Shown: piece after piece, positions 20,615 through 32,788 of the stretch
Layout: every line of letters begins with the position of its first letter
How positions within the stretch are numbered: position 1 is the stretch's first letter
Assembly (NCBI RefSeq): GCF_013623835.1
Contig: NZ_JABKDE010000006.1
Coordinates: 124,001 to 188,000, forward strand
Direction: 5' to 3'
From: Brevibacterium oceani
Lineage (GTDB): Bacteria; Actinomycetota; Actinomycetes; Actinomycetales; Brevibacteriaceae
DNA: 64,000 nucleotides
Made by a program: the position numbers and the translations under genes
Notes under the pieces: generated by a model
Databases searched by the model: none
The model's input: the letters and a program-made list of their open reading frames with translations, nothing else
What the model was told of the DNA's origin: nothing

Positions 20615-21061
20615 CTACTTCGCGTCCGGATCGACGTAGGGGACGCGTCCCTTGACGACGGTGACCGCCTCGACGATGGAGCTGCCGAGCACGGCGACGA
20701 CGATGGTCAGGAACGCCACGGTTCCGTCGAGCCAGGTCGCGTCCTTGATCCGCCAGATGACGATCATGAAGATGAAGGCTTTGAACAGGAAGCCGACGCC
20801 GAGCAGTCCGGCGATGGTCGTCAGTCCCATGTTCCGACCCAGGTACATGGTCACCAGCGTGATGATGATGAAGACCGCGGCCAGTCCCCCTCCCACGGCT
20901 CCCCCGACGAGACCGGGCGTGCCCGCAGCGAGCCTGCCGATGCCCATGCCGAGGGCGGCGACGACGATGACGAGTACGATGCCGCGCACGAGCAGCGACC
21001 TCCAGACCCTGGTCCAAGCGGCTTCGACTTCGGTCTCGGGGCGCGGTGTCGGGTCTGTCAC
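20615..21061 (-). CDS. atpI: AtpI-like ATP synthase assembly membrane protein
   Basis: From the GTG at 21061 it has 148 residues with four hydrophobic segments (VLVIVVAALGMGIGRLAAG, GGGLAAVFIIITLVTMYL, LLGVGFLFKAFIFMIVIW, TVAFLTIVVAVLGSS). Its position between wecA and atpB matches atpI, which helps c-ring assembly. Sequence similarity among AtpI proteins is low, so the call rests mainly on topology and synteny. The GTG overlaps the wecA stop as GTGA. An upstream extension to 21163 would run inside wecA. Confidence 0.75.
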   Translation of the reverse strand: MTDPTPRPETEVEAAWTRVWRSLLVRGIVLVIVVAALGMGIGRLAAGTPGLVGGAVGGGLAAVFIIITLVTMYLGRNMGLTTIAGLLGVGFLFKAFIFMIVIWRIKDATWLDGTVAFLTIVVAVLGSSIVEAVTVVKGRVPYVDPDAK

Positions 21062-22167
21062 GAGATTTCCTCTCTGGCTTTCTGACGCATTCGCAGGGGG
21101 TAGAACGTGAAGATCAGAGTGATGGCGACCAGGCCGCCGATGACGCAGGCGACGAAGAACCACCCTTTGAACAGGAGCAGCACCGAACCGAAGGCGATGA
21201 GCGCGGTCCAGGTATAGAGGATGAGTACGGCACGAGCGTGTGAGTGGCCGAGCCGCAGCATCCTATGGTGGAGGTGTTTGGCGTCGGCGGAGAACGGTGA
21301 CTGCCCGGCACGCAGACGGCGCACCACCGCCAGCCCGAGGTCGAGCAGCGGCAGGAACATCACGGCGATCGGCAGAATGATCGGCATGAAGGTGGCGAAT
21401 GCCCTCTCCTGACCGATGAGGGCAGGGTCGACCTGCCCGGTCACCCGAATCGTCGAGGCGGCGAGCAGCAGGCCGATGAGCATCGATCCCGAGTCGCCCA
21501 TGAAGATCCGCGCGGGGTTGAAGTTGTGCGGCAGGAAGCCCAAGCACGCTCCCACGAGGATCGCGATGATGAGCGAGGCGAGGTTGGCATACGACTCCGG
21601 TGAGGCATCGCGGGCGAGCCAGTAGGAGTAGATGAAGAACGCGATGCCCCCGATCGCGACAACGCCGGCGGCCAGACCGTCGAGTCCGTCGACGAAGTTG
21701 ACGGCGTTGATCGTCACGAGGACGACGAGGACGGTGATGATGAGCGACATCCGCGGGGAGCCGATGATGACTCCTCCGAAGGGGATGGACAGCAGCGCCA
21801 CGCCCTTGATGGCCATGAAGCCGGCGGCCAGCGCCTGTCCGGCGAGCTTGGCCATCCAATGGAGATCCCAGATGTCATCGATGACGCCGAGCAGACAGAG
21901 CAGTCCGGCGGCTCCGGCGATGCCGATGATCGGACCGGGTTCGACGAAGATCCGCTGCAGGAACGGCGTCTGGGAGGCGAAGACGAGGCCGACGATCAGC
22001 CCACCGAACATCGCCACTCCGCCCAACCTCGGCGTGGGGACGGAATGCACGTCGCGGGCCCGCAGAGGTGAGAAGATCCGCCCCCGCTCGGCCACCCGCT
22101 TGACCATCGGGGTCAGCAGGTACGCCACGAGGGCGGAGACGATGAGGATGAACAGGTAGGCGCGCAC
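21058..22167 (-). CDS. wecA: WecA/MraY-family undecaprenyl/decaprenyl-phosphate GlcNAc-1-P transferase
   Basis: The 369-residue polytopic protein has about 11 transmembrane segments and the family motifs VPTPRLGG (cytosolic loop 1), NAVNFVDGLDGLAAG (loop 3, the Asp pair that binds Mg) and KHLHHRMLRLGHSH (the HIHH-type basic loop). It transfers GlcNAc-1-phosphate to polyprenyl phosphate, the first step of arabinogalactan linker or wall teichoic acid or polysaccharide synthesis; which of these applies here cannot be read. The GTG follows the tsaC stop directly. Confidence 0.9.
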   Translation of the reverse strand: MRAYLFILIVSALVAYLLTPMVKRVAERGRIFSPLRARDVHSVPTPRLGGVAMFGGLIVGLVFASQTPFLQRIFVEPGPIIGIAGAAGLLCLLGVIDDIWDLHWMAKLAGQALAAGFMAIKGVALLSIPFGGVIIGSPRMSLIITVLVVLVTINAVNFVDGLDGLAAGVVAIGGIAFFIYSYWLARDASPESYANLASLIIAILVGACLGFLPHNFNPARIFMGDSGSMLIGLLLAASTIRVTGQVDPALIGQERAFATFMPIILPIAVMFLPLLDLGLAVVRRLRAGQSPFSADAKHLHHRMLRLGHSHARAVLILYTWTALIAFGSVLLLFKGWFFVACVIGGLVAITLIFTFYPLRMRQKAREEIS

Positions 22168-22818
22168 TCAGCCGTCCAGGTCGATGAGGTCGGGGACGAT
22201 CTCGCGCAGCTGATCGGCAGTAATCGGTCCGGGCCGGACGATGCGCGGGGTGTCGCCGCTGAGGTCGATGATCGTCGAGGACATCCCCGACTCGCGGGCT
22301 CCCCCGTCGACGTAGATGTCGACGTCGTCTCCGAGCATCTCCTGCGCATCGTCGGCGTTCTGAGCGGCCGGTCGGCCGGAGATGTTCGCACTCGAGACGG
22401 CCAGAGGCCCGGTCCGGGCGAGCAGGGCCAGGGCGTATTCGTCGTCGGGCATGCGCACGGCCACGGTTCCGTGGGTGTCACCGAGGTCCCAGTCGAGCGA
22501 GGGCTGCGCGTTCGCGATGATCGTCAGCGGACCGGGCCAGAATTCGGCGGTGAGTGCCAGCAGAGTCTCATCGACGCCGTCGATGAGACCGAAGATCGTC
22601 TCCGAGCGGGGAACGAGGACCGGTGGAGGCATGTCGCGCCCGCGGCCCTTCGCTGCGAGCAGGGCCGCGACCGCGGAGGCGCTGAAGGCATCCGCGGCGA
22701 TCCCGTAGACGGTGTCGGTGGGGATGACGAGCAGACTGCCCGTGTCGGCCACACGCGCACACTCGTCGAAGACGAGGTCGCGGATATCGGCTTGGCTGAC
22801 GTCGAATCGTCTCGACAC
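22168..22818 (-). CDS. tsaC: L-threonylcarbamoyladenylate synthase
   Basis: The 216-residue YrdC/Sua5-family protein has SLLVIPTDTVYGIAADA, the KGRGRDMPPPVLVP ligand-binding segment and TVAVRMPDDEYAL. It makes threonylcarbamoyl-AMP from Thr, bicarbonate and ATP for the t6A37 modification of ANN-decoding tRNAs. It lacks the extra Sua5 domain. Location after prmC matches other actinobacteria. GTG start with GGAGAA upstream. Confidence 0.92.
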   Translation of the reverse strand: MSRRFDVSQADIRDLVFDECARVADTGSLLVIPTDTVYGIAADAFSASAVAALLAAKGRGRDMPPPVLVPRSETIFGLIDGVDETLLALTAEFWPGPLTIIANAQPSLDWDLGDTHGTVAVRMPDDEYALALLARTGPLAVSSANISGRPAAQNADDAQEMLGDDVDIYVDGGARESGMSSTIIDLSGDTPRIVRPGPITADQLREIVPDLIDLDG

Positions 22819-22857
22819 GAGTTCTCCGTTTCGAATCTCTTGGCAGTGGTTGAGCGG

Positions 22858-23745
22858 TCAACGGCCGTCGCTCGCCGTGCGACGAGCGACCGTATAGCGG
22901 TCGCGTCCAGTGTAGTCCGGGTAGGTCGCAGGCTGTCTCAGACTGGCCGAGGCATCGAGCAGTTCACGTGCTCCGGGCCCCTGCTCCTCACTATGCTCCA
23001 TGAGGAACAGTCCGCCGGTTCGCAGCAGCGCCGCGGCCTCGGCGATGATGAGAGCCGGGATCTCGAGTCCGGTGGTGCCGCCGTAGAGTGCGGCGGCAGG
23101 ATCGTGTTCGGCGACTTCGGGATCCTTCGGGATCGCGGCATCCGGCACATACGGGGGGTTCGTCACGACGACGTCGGCCCGTCCGATGAGCTCGGGATGA
23201 CTCTGCGTGATCGACGTGGCATCCGCTGCGAGGAATTCGACAGTGGAATCGCCGAGGCTGACCCGTTCCAGATTCGTCTGTGACCATTCCAGCGCCGCGG
23301 GTTCGCGTTCGATGCCGAGGACGTCGACTCCCTCGTGTTCGCTGGCCAGTGCCAGGGTGATCGCCCCTGATCCGGAGCACAGGTCGATGACGAACGGCCG
23401 CTCGGATCGCTGACGGTCGGAGAGCTCGGCGAGGGCGGCACCGACGAGGAGTTCGGTCTCCGGTCTGGGGACGAAGACTCCCGGTCCGACCTGCAGTTCG
23501 AGATGTCGGAAGTGGGCGACCCCGGTGAGATGCTGCAACGGGATCCGCTGCCGCCTGGCTGCACAGAGTTCGGCGAACGCAGTGGTGACCTCGGCCGGCA
23601 CCGACTCGTCGAAGAGTCGTCGGCGGCCCAGAGTCGCTGAGTCGATGCCCCAGGCGTGGGCGAGCAGTGCTGACGCATCGACCTCCGGGGCGGGAACTTC
23701 TGCTTCGCGCAGCAGAGTGACGGCTCCGCGCAGCAGATCGCTCAC
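22858..23745 (-). CDS. prmC: Peptide chain release factor N5-glutamine methyltransferase
   Basis: The GTG at 23745, with GGAGC upstream, gives 295 residues and the normal N-terminus (VSDLLRGAVTLLREAEVP). A GTG at 23814 would overlap prfA by 44 bp. The helical N-terminal domain is followed by a SAM fold with VIDLCSGSGAITLALA and the catalytic VVTNPPYVP. It methylates the Gln of the GGQ motif in RF1 and RF2. It lies right after its substrate gene prfA. Confidence 0.93.
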   Translation of the reverse strand: MSDLLRGAVTLLREAEVPAPEVDASALLAHAWGIDSATLGRRRLFDESVPAEVTTAFAELCAARRQRIPLQHLTGVAHFRHLELQVGPGVFVPRPETELLVGAALAELSDRQRSERPFVIDLCSGSGAITLALASEHEGVDVLGIEREPAALEWSQTNLERVSLGDSTVEFLAADATSITQSHPELIGRADVVVTNPPYVPDAAIPKDPEVAEHDPAAALYGGTTGLEIPALIIAEAAALLRTGGLFLMEHSEEQGPGARELLDASASLRQPATYPDYTGRDRYTVARRTASDGR

Positions 23746-23770
23746 GCGTGCGGGCGCTCCGGTGTCCAGT

Positions 23771-24847
23771 TCACTCCCCCAGGGCGTCGAGGCGCGCGGC
23801 CTTGTCGGCGTCACGGCAGGATCCGATGACAGGGTCGAGTTCTCCGGCGAGCACCTGGTCGAGGTTATAGGCCTTGAAACCCGTGCGGTGGTCGGTGATC
23901 CGGTTCTCCGGGAAGTTGTAGGTGCGGATGCGTTCGGAACGGTCGACTGTGCGCACCTGGGAACGGCGGATGTCGGCGGCCTCGGCTGCGGCCTCCTCGG
24001 CCTGTTTCGCCAGGATCCGGGCTCGCAGCATGCGCATGGCGGCCTCTTTGTTCTGCAGCTGGGACTTCTCGTTCTGGCAGCTCGCCGTGATCCCGGTCGG
24101 CAGATGGGTGATCCGGACGGCGGAATCCGTCGTGTTCACCGACTGTCCGCCGGGCCCGGAGGAGCGGTAGACGTCGATGCGCAGATCGTGTTCGTCCAGG
24201 TGGACCTCTTCGGGCTCATCGACCTCCGGGAAGACGAGGACGCCGGCCGCTGAGGTGTGGATGCGGCCTTGGGATTCGGTCACAGGAACGCGTTGGACAC
24301 GGTGGACGCCGCCTTCGAACTTCAGCCAGCCGTACGCACCGTCGTCCTTCGCTTTGACTGCCAGGGAGACGTCTTTGTAGCCGCCGAGGTCGGAGTGCGT
24401 GGCGTCGAGGAGCTGGCTCGACCAGCCGTGGGAGTCGATCCACCGCTGGTACATGCGCAGCAGATCGCCGGCGAACAGCGCGGACTCCTCGCCGCCCTCA
24501 CCGGCCTTGATCTCGATGATCGCATCGCGGGCGTCATCGGGATCGCTCGGGACGAGGAGGTCTCTGAGCTCACCCTCGACGGCCGACATCTCCTCGGAGA
24601 GCCGTTTCGCCTCGGCGGCGAAGTCGGCATCGTCCTCTGCCAGCTCGAGGGCGGCCGAATGGTCGGCCTCGAGCTGGGAGAAGCGCCGGGCGGCCTCGGC
24701 GACCCTATTGAGCTCCGCGTACCGCCTGGTCAGCTTCTTGGCCCGGCCGGCGTCAGCGTGGACGGCGGGATCGGAGAGTTCCTCCTGCACCCGCGCATGC
24801 TCATCGAGCAGAGCGCTGACGCTGGCCGTGAGGGTGGAATCGGCCAT
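23771..24847 (-). CDS. prfA: Peptide chain release factor 1
   Basis: The 358-residue class I release factor has the GGQ motif in [19 protein letters not shown] and the codon-recognition region near [11 protein letters not shown]. It reads UAA and UAG. One base separates it from rho. In mycobacteria and streptomycetes rpmE (L31) sits between rho and prfA; here it is absent. Confidence 0.97.
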   Translation of the reverse strand: MADSTLTASVSALLDEHARVQEELSDPAVHADAGRAKKLTRRYAELNRVAEAARRFSQLEADHSAALELAEDDADFAAEAKRLSEEMSAVEGELRDLLVPSDPDDARDAIIEIKAGEGGEESALFAGDLLRMYQRWIDSHGWSSQLLDATHSDLGGYKDVSLAVKAKDDGAYGWLKFEGGVHRVQRVPVTESQGRIHTSAAGVLVFPEVDEPEEVHLDEHDLRIDVYRSSGPGGQSVNTTDSAVRITHLPTGITASCQNEKSQLQNKEAAMRMLRARILAKQAEEAAAEAADIRRSQVRTVDRSERIRTYNFPENRITDHRTGFKAYNLDQVLAGELDPVIGSCRDADKAARLDALGE

Positions 24848-24848
24848 C

Positions 24849-26888
<2,040 letters not shown>

Positions 26889-27111
26889 GAAGGTCCTTCT
26901 CCCTCTTTCGGCCGTGCGGCATGTGCCGTTTGCTCACGGCGACGGAAACACCATTGACGGTGCGTTGTGAAAGAAAACCTGCAAAAGAATGAGCAGGAGA
27001 TGTTCCGGAATGTATGACATCGGCATCGGACCCGTGAAGAACAGCGGGAGACCGTGCACGACGGAACACCCTCAGTCTACTTGTTCGTCGGCGATCACGC
27101 GAATCGTTTCG

Positions 27112-28014
27112 TCAACTTTCTCGGATCACCCGATATCCCCCGAGGTCAATGGCGGTCCGACGGCAGACGACGCCGTCGGGCACCGCCGCATCGGGGACGG
27201 AGTCGGCGAGGACGAGGACCGTGGGACCGGCCCCCGAGATGACCGCCGGCAGGCCGCGGTCGCGCAGTGCGTCGACGAGGGCCATGGACTCAGGGTAGGC
27301 GCTGCGTCGGAATTCCTGGTGGAGCCGATCGTCGGTGGCGTCGAACAGCGCCGAGGTGTCGTTGACGAGGCCATGGATGAGCAGTCCCGCACGGGCGGAG
27401 TTCTCCGCCGCGACCGGGTGAGCGATGTCCGCGGGGATGAGGCCGCGGGCGATGTCCGTGTCCAAGCGGACGGAGGGCACGAGCACGGTGACGGCCTCGA
27501 GCGTGCGCACCGGCACCTGCCAGGACCGGGCCGGACCCGAGAGAGAGACGGTGAGCCCGCCGAAGATCGCCGGAGCCGCATTGTCAGGGTGTCCCTCGTA
27601 GTCCGTGGCGATCTCGAGGATGCGTTCGCGAGTGACTGCCTGACCGGTCGCCCAGTGCCCGAGTTCGGCGGCCAGTCCGATTCCGGCGACCACCGCGGCG
27701 GCCGAGGATCCCAGGCCCCGTGAGTGCGGGATCCGGTTGTGACAGTCGAGTTCGATCCGGTCGAGCAGGCCCGGCTCCGCGTTGGGGAATTCCGCGGCGA
27801 ACACCTCGGCGAGGACTCGCATGACGAGATGGGTGCGGTTGCGTGGGAGCACGTCGGCGCCCTCCCCCGTGACCGTGACGCAGTTCGCCTCGTCGACGGG
27901 TGCCTCACGGACGCTCAGGGTGAGCGTGTCGACGAGGTCGAGGGCGAGGCCGAAGGCGTCGTATCCGGGTCCCAGATTCGCCGAGGTGGCCGGGACCTCG
28001 AGTCGCAGGCGCAC
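27112..28014 (-). CDS. thrB: Homoserine kinase
   Basis: The 300-residue GHMP kinase opens VPATSANLGPGYDAFGLAL. Its ATP loop is HSRGLGSSAAAVVAG and motif 3 is VISGAGPTVLVL. It phosphorylates homoserine for ThrC. It starts with GTG 2 bp after the thrC stop, as the last gene of the lysA-hom-thrC-thrB operon. Confidence 0.95.
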   Translation of the reverse strand: MRLRLEVPATSANLGPGYDAFGLALDLVDTLTLSVREAPVDEANCVTVTGEGADVLPRNRTHLVMRVLAEVFAAEFPNAEPGLLDRIELDCHNRIPHSRGLGSSAAAVVAGIGLAAELGHWATGQAVTRERILEIATDYEGHPDNAAPAIFGGLTVSLSGPARSWQVPVRTLEAVTVLVPSVRLDTDIARGLIPADIAHPVAAENSARAGLLIHGLVNDTSALFDATDDRLHQEFRRSAYPESMALVDALRDRGLPAVISGAGPTVLVLADSVPDAAVPDGVVCRRTAIDLGGYRVIRES

Positions 28015-28016
28015 GC

Positions 28017-29108
28017 TCAGCTGTCCTCGAGGCCCAGGGCGCGGGCGGCGCTGACGGCGTCGACCGAGACCCGCAGCGGCTCGATCTCCGAACCGTCGGT
28101 GGTGTGCAGGGCCCAGGAGGGGTCCTTCAGCCCGTGCCCGGTGACGGTCACGGCGATCGTCGCGCCGGCGGGGATGCTGCCGGCTTCCGCCTTCTTCAGC
28201 AGTCCCGCCACCGAGGCGGCCGATCCGGGTTCGACGAAGATTCCCTCTTCGCGGGAGAGGAATTTGTGGGCAGCGAGGATCTCATCGTCGGTGACCGATT
28301 CGATGAGTCCGCCGGAGTCCTCACGTGCGGCGACAGCCTGAGTCCAGCTGGCGGGATTGCCGATGCGGATCGCGGTCGCGATCGTATCGGGTTCGTCGAC
28401 GGGATGGCCGAGGACCAGCGGGGCGGCGCCGGCGGCCTGAAAGCCCCACATCTGCGGCAGCTTCGTCGCGACGCCCAGCTCGCGGTACTCGTTGTAGCCC
28501 TTCCAGTAGGCCGTGATGTTGCCGGCGTTGCCCACGGGCAGGACGTGGATGTCGGGAGCGTCGCCGAGGACATCGACGACCTCGAAGGAAGCGGTCTTCT
28601 GGCCCTCGATGCGGTCGGGGTTGACCGAGTTGACGAGGTGGACGGGATAGGACTCGGAGAGCTTGCGGCACAGCGTCAGGCAGTCGTCGAAGTTGCCGTC
28701 GACCTCGAGCAGCGTGGCACCGTGGGCGATCGCCTGGCTCATCTTGCCCGGAGCGATCTTGCCCGTGGGCACGAGCACCGCGCACGTCAGTCCTGCCTTC
28801 GTGGCGTAGGCCGCGGCGGATGCGGAGGTGTTGCCCGTCGATGCGCAGATGACCGCCTTGGCCCCATGTGCCACGGCCTTCGTGATCGCCATCGTCATCC
28901 CGCGGTCCTTGAACGATGCCGTCGGGTTGAGTCCCTCGTATTTCACCCACACCTGGGCGCCCGTGACCTCGCTGAGCTTCTCCGCTCTGATCAGCGGGGT
29001 GCCGCCCTCGCCGAGCGTGACGGCCGGGGTGGTCTCGGAGATGTCGAGGAGGCTGCGGTATTCCTCGACCACGCCCTGCCACTGGTGTCTGGGGTAGTTC
29101 ATTCTCAC
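28017..29108 (-). CDS. thrC: Threonine synthase
   Basis: The 363-residue fold-type II PLP enzyme has the PLP lysine in [11 protein letters not shown], the phosphate-binding Gly-rich loop [11 protein letters not shown] and the [15 protein letters not shown] segment. It converts O-phosphohomoserine to threonine. The GTG overlaps the hom stop (GTGA); an ATG two codons further in (29102) is also possible. Confidence 0.96.
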   Translation of the reverse strand: MRMNYPRHQWQGVVEEYRSLLDISETTPAVTLGEGGTPLIRAEKLSEVTGAQVWVKYEGLNPTASFKDRGMTMAITKAVAHGAKAVICASTGNTSASAAAYATKAGLTCAVLVPTGKIAPGKMSQAIAHGATLLEVDGNFDDCLTLCRKLSESYPVHLVNSVNPDRIEGQKTASFEVVDVLGDAPDIHVLPVGNAGNITAYWKGYNEYRELGVATKLPQMWGFQAAGAAPLVLGHPVDEPDTIATAIRIGNPASWTQAVAAREDSGGLIESVTDDEILAAHKFLSREEGIFVEPGSAASVAGLLKKAEAGSIPAGATIAVTVTGHGLKDPSWALHTTDGSEIEPLRVSVDAVSAARALGLEDS

Positions 29109-30448
29109 TGTCCTTCTACGCGGATCACGGATTTGACGGCGTGGACGACGGGCAGATCGCTGAGCCGATCGACCGTCTTCCTCAGTATCGAGTCGGTGTT
29201 CGAGTGGGTGGCGAGCACGAGCTTGGCGTGCTGCACTCCGTCATCATCGATCTCACCGACCGTCTGGCGCATGAGCTCGATCGAGGCGCCCTCATCGGCG
29301 AAGACCTCGGACACCGCTGCCAGCACACCGGGCCGGTCGACGACATCGAGAGTGATGTGGTAGCGGGTGGTGATCGACGAGATCGGCAGGATATGCGAAT
29401 CCGAGTGGAAGGGCCGCTCGTACTGTCCGCGTCCGCCGAGCACCTTGCGTCGGGCCACGGAGACGAGGTCGCCGAGCACGGCCGAGGCGGTCGGGGCTCC
29501 GCCGGCACCCTGTCCGTAGAACATCAGTTCGCCGGCGGCTTCGGCCTCGATGAACACCGCGTTGAAGGCTCCGCGGACGGACGCCAGCGCATGGCTGCGA
29601 TCGAGTAGCGCGGGATAGACGCGTGCCGAGAGCCCGGCTCCCGTCGGGGACGAAGCCACACGCTCGCATACGGCCAGCAGTTTGATGACGAAGCCCTGGT
29701 CGCGCGCGGTCTGGACCATCTCCGAGGTGATCCCTTCGATCCCTTCGACGTGGACGTCGGCGATCGACACGGGCGCATGGAATGCCAGCGAGGACAGGAT
29801 CGCGGCCTTCGCAGCGGCATCGTGTCCGCCGACGTCGGCGGTCGGATCCGCCTCGGCGAAGCCGAGTTCCTGGGCCGTCGTCAGCGCCCGGTCGAAGTCC
29901 CAACCCTCGGAGTCCATCTGATCGAGGATGAAGTTCGTGGTGCCGTTGACGATGCCGATGATGCGTTCGATCCGGTCCCCGGCCAGCGAGTCGCCGACGG
30001 GACGGATGATCGGGATGGCCCCGGCCACGGCCGCTTCGTGCTCGAGGCGAACACCGGCAGCATCGGCCGTGGACATGAGTTCGCCGTAGCTGGCGGCCAG
30101 CAGCGCCTTGTTCGCGGTCACCACCGACGATCCCTGCTTGAGGGCTGCGAGGATGAGTGATTTGGCCGGTGCGATCCCGCCCATGAGCTCGACGACGATG
30201 TCGGCACCGGTGATGGCAGCCTCGGCGTCGGTCGTCAGCAGCGCGGGGTCGATGCCGGGACGGGGCTTCGATGCGTCCCGGACGACGACGGCACTGAGTT
30301 CGAGCGGCGCGCCGATGCGTTCGGCCAGACCGTCAGCGCGGTCCTGAATCCGCGCGGCGACCTCCGAGCCGACGACTCCGCATCCGAGCACGGCAACCTT
30401 GAGTGCCTGCATATCCTCACCTTTTCCGCTGTTGAAATCGACGCTCAT
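29105..30448 (-). CDS. hom: Homoserine dehydrogenase with C-terminal ACT domain
   Basis: It has 447 residues from the ATG at 30448, which overlaps the lysA stop (ATGA). An ATG at 30412 (435 residues) with AAAGGTGAGG upstream is also plausible and begins at the NAD(P)-binding strand [16 protein letters not shown]. The catalytic region has [25 protein letters not shown] and ILDQMDSEG. The C-terminal ACT domain ([20 protein letters not shown]) is the usual site for threonine feedback inhibition. It reduces aspartate semialdehyde to homoserine. Confidence 0.95.
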   Translation of the reverse strand: MSVDFNSGKGEDMQALKVAVLGCGVVGSEVAARIQDRADGLAERIGAPLELSAVVVRDASKPRPGIDPALLTTDAEAAITGADIVVELMGGIAPAKSLILAALKQGSSVVTANKALLAASYGELMSTADAAGVRLEHEAAVAGAIPIIRPVGDSLAGDRIERIIGIVNGTTNFILDQMDSEGWDFDRALTTAQELGFAEADPTADVGGHDAAAKAAILSSLAFHAPVSIADVHVEGIEGITSEMVQTARDQGFVIKLLAVCERVASSPTGAGLSARVYPALLDRSHALASVRGAFNAVFIEAEAAGELMFYGQGAGGAPTASAVLGDLVSVARRKVLGGRGQYERPFHSDSHILPISSITTRYHITLDVVDRPGVLAAVSEVFADEGASIELMRQTVGEIDDDGVQHAKLVLATHSNTDSILRKTVDRLSDLPVVHAVKSVIRVEGQ

Positions 30449-31887
30449 CTGCTCTCCGCCTCTCCCCCGGACATCCCGGGGTCCGTGGCGAACATCAGCG
30501 AGTGGTCTTCGGGCTTGACGATCCACTCAACTCTATCGGCATCGACCGCGAGCACTCCCGGCCGGGGCAGATGATTGTAATTGCTGGCCAGCGATCGGCA
30601 GTAGGCGCCCGTGGAGGGCACTGCGACGAGATCGCCGGCAGCGACGTCGGCGCCCATATATTCGTCGCGGACGATGATGTCGCCGGATTCGCAGTGTTTG
30701 CCGACGATGCGCACGATCGCGGGTTCGGCACTCGAGGCGCGATTGGCCAGTGTGCACGAATAGTCGGCGTCGTAGAGAGCGGTGCGGATGTTGTCGCTCA
30801 TACCTCCGTCGACGGCGACGTACGTCCTGATTCCGTTGTCGGTGCTCACCTGTTTGACTGTGCCGACCTCGTAGAGCGAGAACACCGCCGGGGAGACGAT
30901 GGCGCGACCGGGTTCGATCGAGATCCGCGGCACGTTCGTGCCCAGTCCGCGGCACTCCTTGGCCACCACCTCGGCGAGCTCGGCAGCCATCTCCGCGACA
31001 GGGATCGGGGTGTCCTGGCTGGTGTAGCGGATGCCGAAGCCGCCGCCGAGGTCGACGTCGGGCAGGTCGATTCCGTGCTCGGCCATGATCTCGGCGCGGA
31101 AGGCGAGGACACGGGAGGCAGCGACCTGGAAGCCGGAGATATCGAAGATCTGTGAGCCGATATGGGAGTGCAGTCCGTCGAGTCGCAGGTGCGCGGAGTC
31201 AGCGACCAGCTGTGCTGCCCGGGCCGCGGTTCCGTCGGACAGGGACAGACCGAACTTCTGATCTTCATGGGCGGTGGCGATGAAGTCATGCGTGTGAGCC
31301 TCGACGCCGACGGTCACCCTGAGCATGACCGGTGCGAGAACCCCTCTGGCCGCGGCGATCGCTTCGAGTCTGGCCACCTCGTCGAGACTGTCGACGAAGA
31401 TCCGCCCGACCCCGTAGTCGAGAGCGTATTCGAGCTCTGCGACGGACTTGTTGTTCCCGTGCAGACCGACACGCTCACCGGGGACGCCGGCGGCGCGGGC
31501 GATCATCATCTCCCCCATCGAGCAGGTGTCGAGGCCGAGGCCCGCTGCATGGACCCAGCGGGCCACCGCGGTGCACAGGAACGCCTTGCCGGCGTAGTAG
31601 ACGTCGGCGCCGGCCAGTCCCTTCTCTGCCGAGAAGGCGGCAGAGAAGGTCGAGACGTAGGACTCTGCGCGGGAGCGGAAGTCCGCGGCGTCCATCACGA
31701 AAGTGGGGGTCCCGTATTCGGCGGCGAGGTCGGTCACCGAGTGACCGGCGACGGTCAGCACACCGTCGGCGTCCTTCGTCACATTGTCCGACCACAGGCT
31801 CGGGAGCAGAGCGTTGACGTCATCGGGGTAGGGCAGCCACACCGGGGCCGGGGTCGCGTGGAGCGTCCCTGCGATATGAGCGGGCAT
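30445..31887 (-). CDS. lysA: Diaminopimelate decarboxylase
   Basis: From the ATG at 31887 (SD GGAGAGGA) it has 480 residues. The alanine-racemase-type barrel holds the PLP lysine in DVYYAGKAFLC and the HSHIGSQI helix; VDLGGGFGIRY and ISIEPGRAIV bind the phosphate and substrate. It makes lysine from meso-DAP. The ATG overlaps the upstream stop as TGATG. A longer frame to 32022 lies inside the upstream gene and is rejected. Confidence 0.96.
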   Translation of the reverse strand: MPAHIAGTLHATPAPVWLPYPDDVNALLPSLWSDNVTKDADGVLTVAGHSVTDLAAEYGTPTFVMDAADFRSRAESYVSTFSAAFSAEKGLAGADVYYAGKAFLCTAVARWVHAAGLGLDTCSMGEMMIARAAGVPGERVGLHGNNKSVAELEYALDYGVGRIFVDSLDEVARLEAIAAARGVLAPVMLRVTVGVEAHTHDFIATAHEDQKFGLSLSDGTAARAAQLVADSAHLRLDGLHSHIGSQIFDISGFQVAASRVLAFRAEIMAEHGIDLPDVDLGGGFGIRYTSQDTPIPVAEMAAELAEVVAKECRGLGTNVPRISIEPGRAIVSPAVFSLYEVGTVKQVSTDNGIRTYVAVDGGMSDNIRTALYDADYSCTLANRASSAEPAIVRIVGKHCESGDIIVRDEYMGADVAAGDLVAVPSTGAYCRSLASNYNHLPRPGVLAVDADRVEWIVKPEDHSLMFATDPGMSGGEAESR

Positions 31888-32666
31888 CAGATCCTCTCCG
31901 GCGCCGCGGCGCCCAGTTGCTTCAGTCCTGTCGCTAGGACGATGATGGCGGCACTGACCAGGACGAGCCTGGATGCGTGCCGGGCGGTGATGGGTTCGTC
32001 GACCGTCGGCGTCACCGGACATCGGTGCAGCCAGACCTCGGCGGCATCCGCGACCTCGGTCAGCGCCGCGACGAAGAGCGCCGGATCTCCGAGGCGAAGC
32101 GACCGGGTGAGGCGGCCTCGGACCGCGGCCAGGGCGTTGAGCAGACGCGTCTCACTGGGGTCGACGAGGACCGAGTCGTCGCTGGTCTCGACCGTGATGC
32201 CGGCGGCATCGGCGCGGCGCCTCTCCCGGCAGACTGCGGCATGTCCCTGTTGGAGGACGGCGACCGTGTCAGGATCGGCAGGTCGGTGTGACCACCTCGG
32301 TGATGGTGCGACCTCCCCGTGGACTGCGGAAGATAATGCCGAGGTGTCCGCGGCGATGAGGTCGAAGGCGATCCGCGCGCGTGCGGCCGGTGTGAGCGTG
32401 ATGTTGATGAAACCCGGTCCGGCGACGGCTGCGGCGGCCACCTCGGGATAGGACTGCAGATGAGCGCAGATATCCGTGGCGAGTTCCAGGCGGCGGTCCG
32501 GATCTGCTGCGGCGCGCAGCGCTGCAGTGGTCGTCCAGTCTCCGAGTTCCGGTCGGGACGGGGGCGTGACGGTGATCTCGGCCGCTGCGAAGCCTGTCGC
32601 CGTGAGATCGGTGTCGGCCAGCACCAAAGCGCGCGCAAGTGCGGTCTGCAGATCTTCCGGGGTCAC
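31887..32666 (-). CDS. ArgS-derived protein: ArgRS N-terminal and DALR domains, no catalytic core
   Basis: From the GTG at 32666 it has 259 residues; ATGs at 32714 and 32726 are alternatives. Residues 1-80 match the N-terminal domain of arginyl-tRNA synthetase (VTPEDLQTALARAL, PELGDWTTTAALRAA, GPGFINITLTPAAR). Residues about 125-259 match the DALR anticodon-binding domain (DAAGITVETSDDSVLVDPSE, LATGLKQLGAAAPERI). The whole Rossmann catalytic core with HIGH and KMSKS is missing, so it cannot charge tRNA. It occupies the argS position upstream of lysA in mycobacteria, so it probably derives from an argS. Actinobacterial versions of this truncated protein exist; role unknown. Confidence 0.8.
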   Translation of the reverse strand: MTPEDLQTALARALVLADTDLTATGFAAAEITVTPPSRPELGDWTTTAALRAAADPDRRLELATDICAHLQSYPEVAAAAVAGPGFINITLTPAARARIAFDLIAADTSALSSAVHGEVAPSPRWSHRPADPDTVAVLQQGHAAVCRERRRADAAGITVETSDDSVLVDPSETRLLNALAAVRGRLTRSLRLGDPALFVAALTEVADAAEVWLHRCPVTPTVDEPITARHASRLVLVSAAIIVLATGLKQLGAAAPERI

Positions 32667-32788
32667 TCGAACAGAGTACTCGGAGCGGCTGCGTCGGCAC
32701 GAATCATCCGTCATCTTCGCTCTCATGACGAGACACGGCAGCGACGAGGCCTCGTCTCGGGGCTGAGACATCCCGCGTCGTCGCCGAC

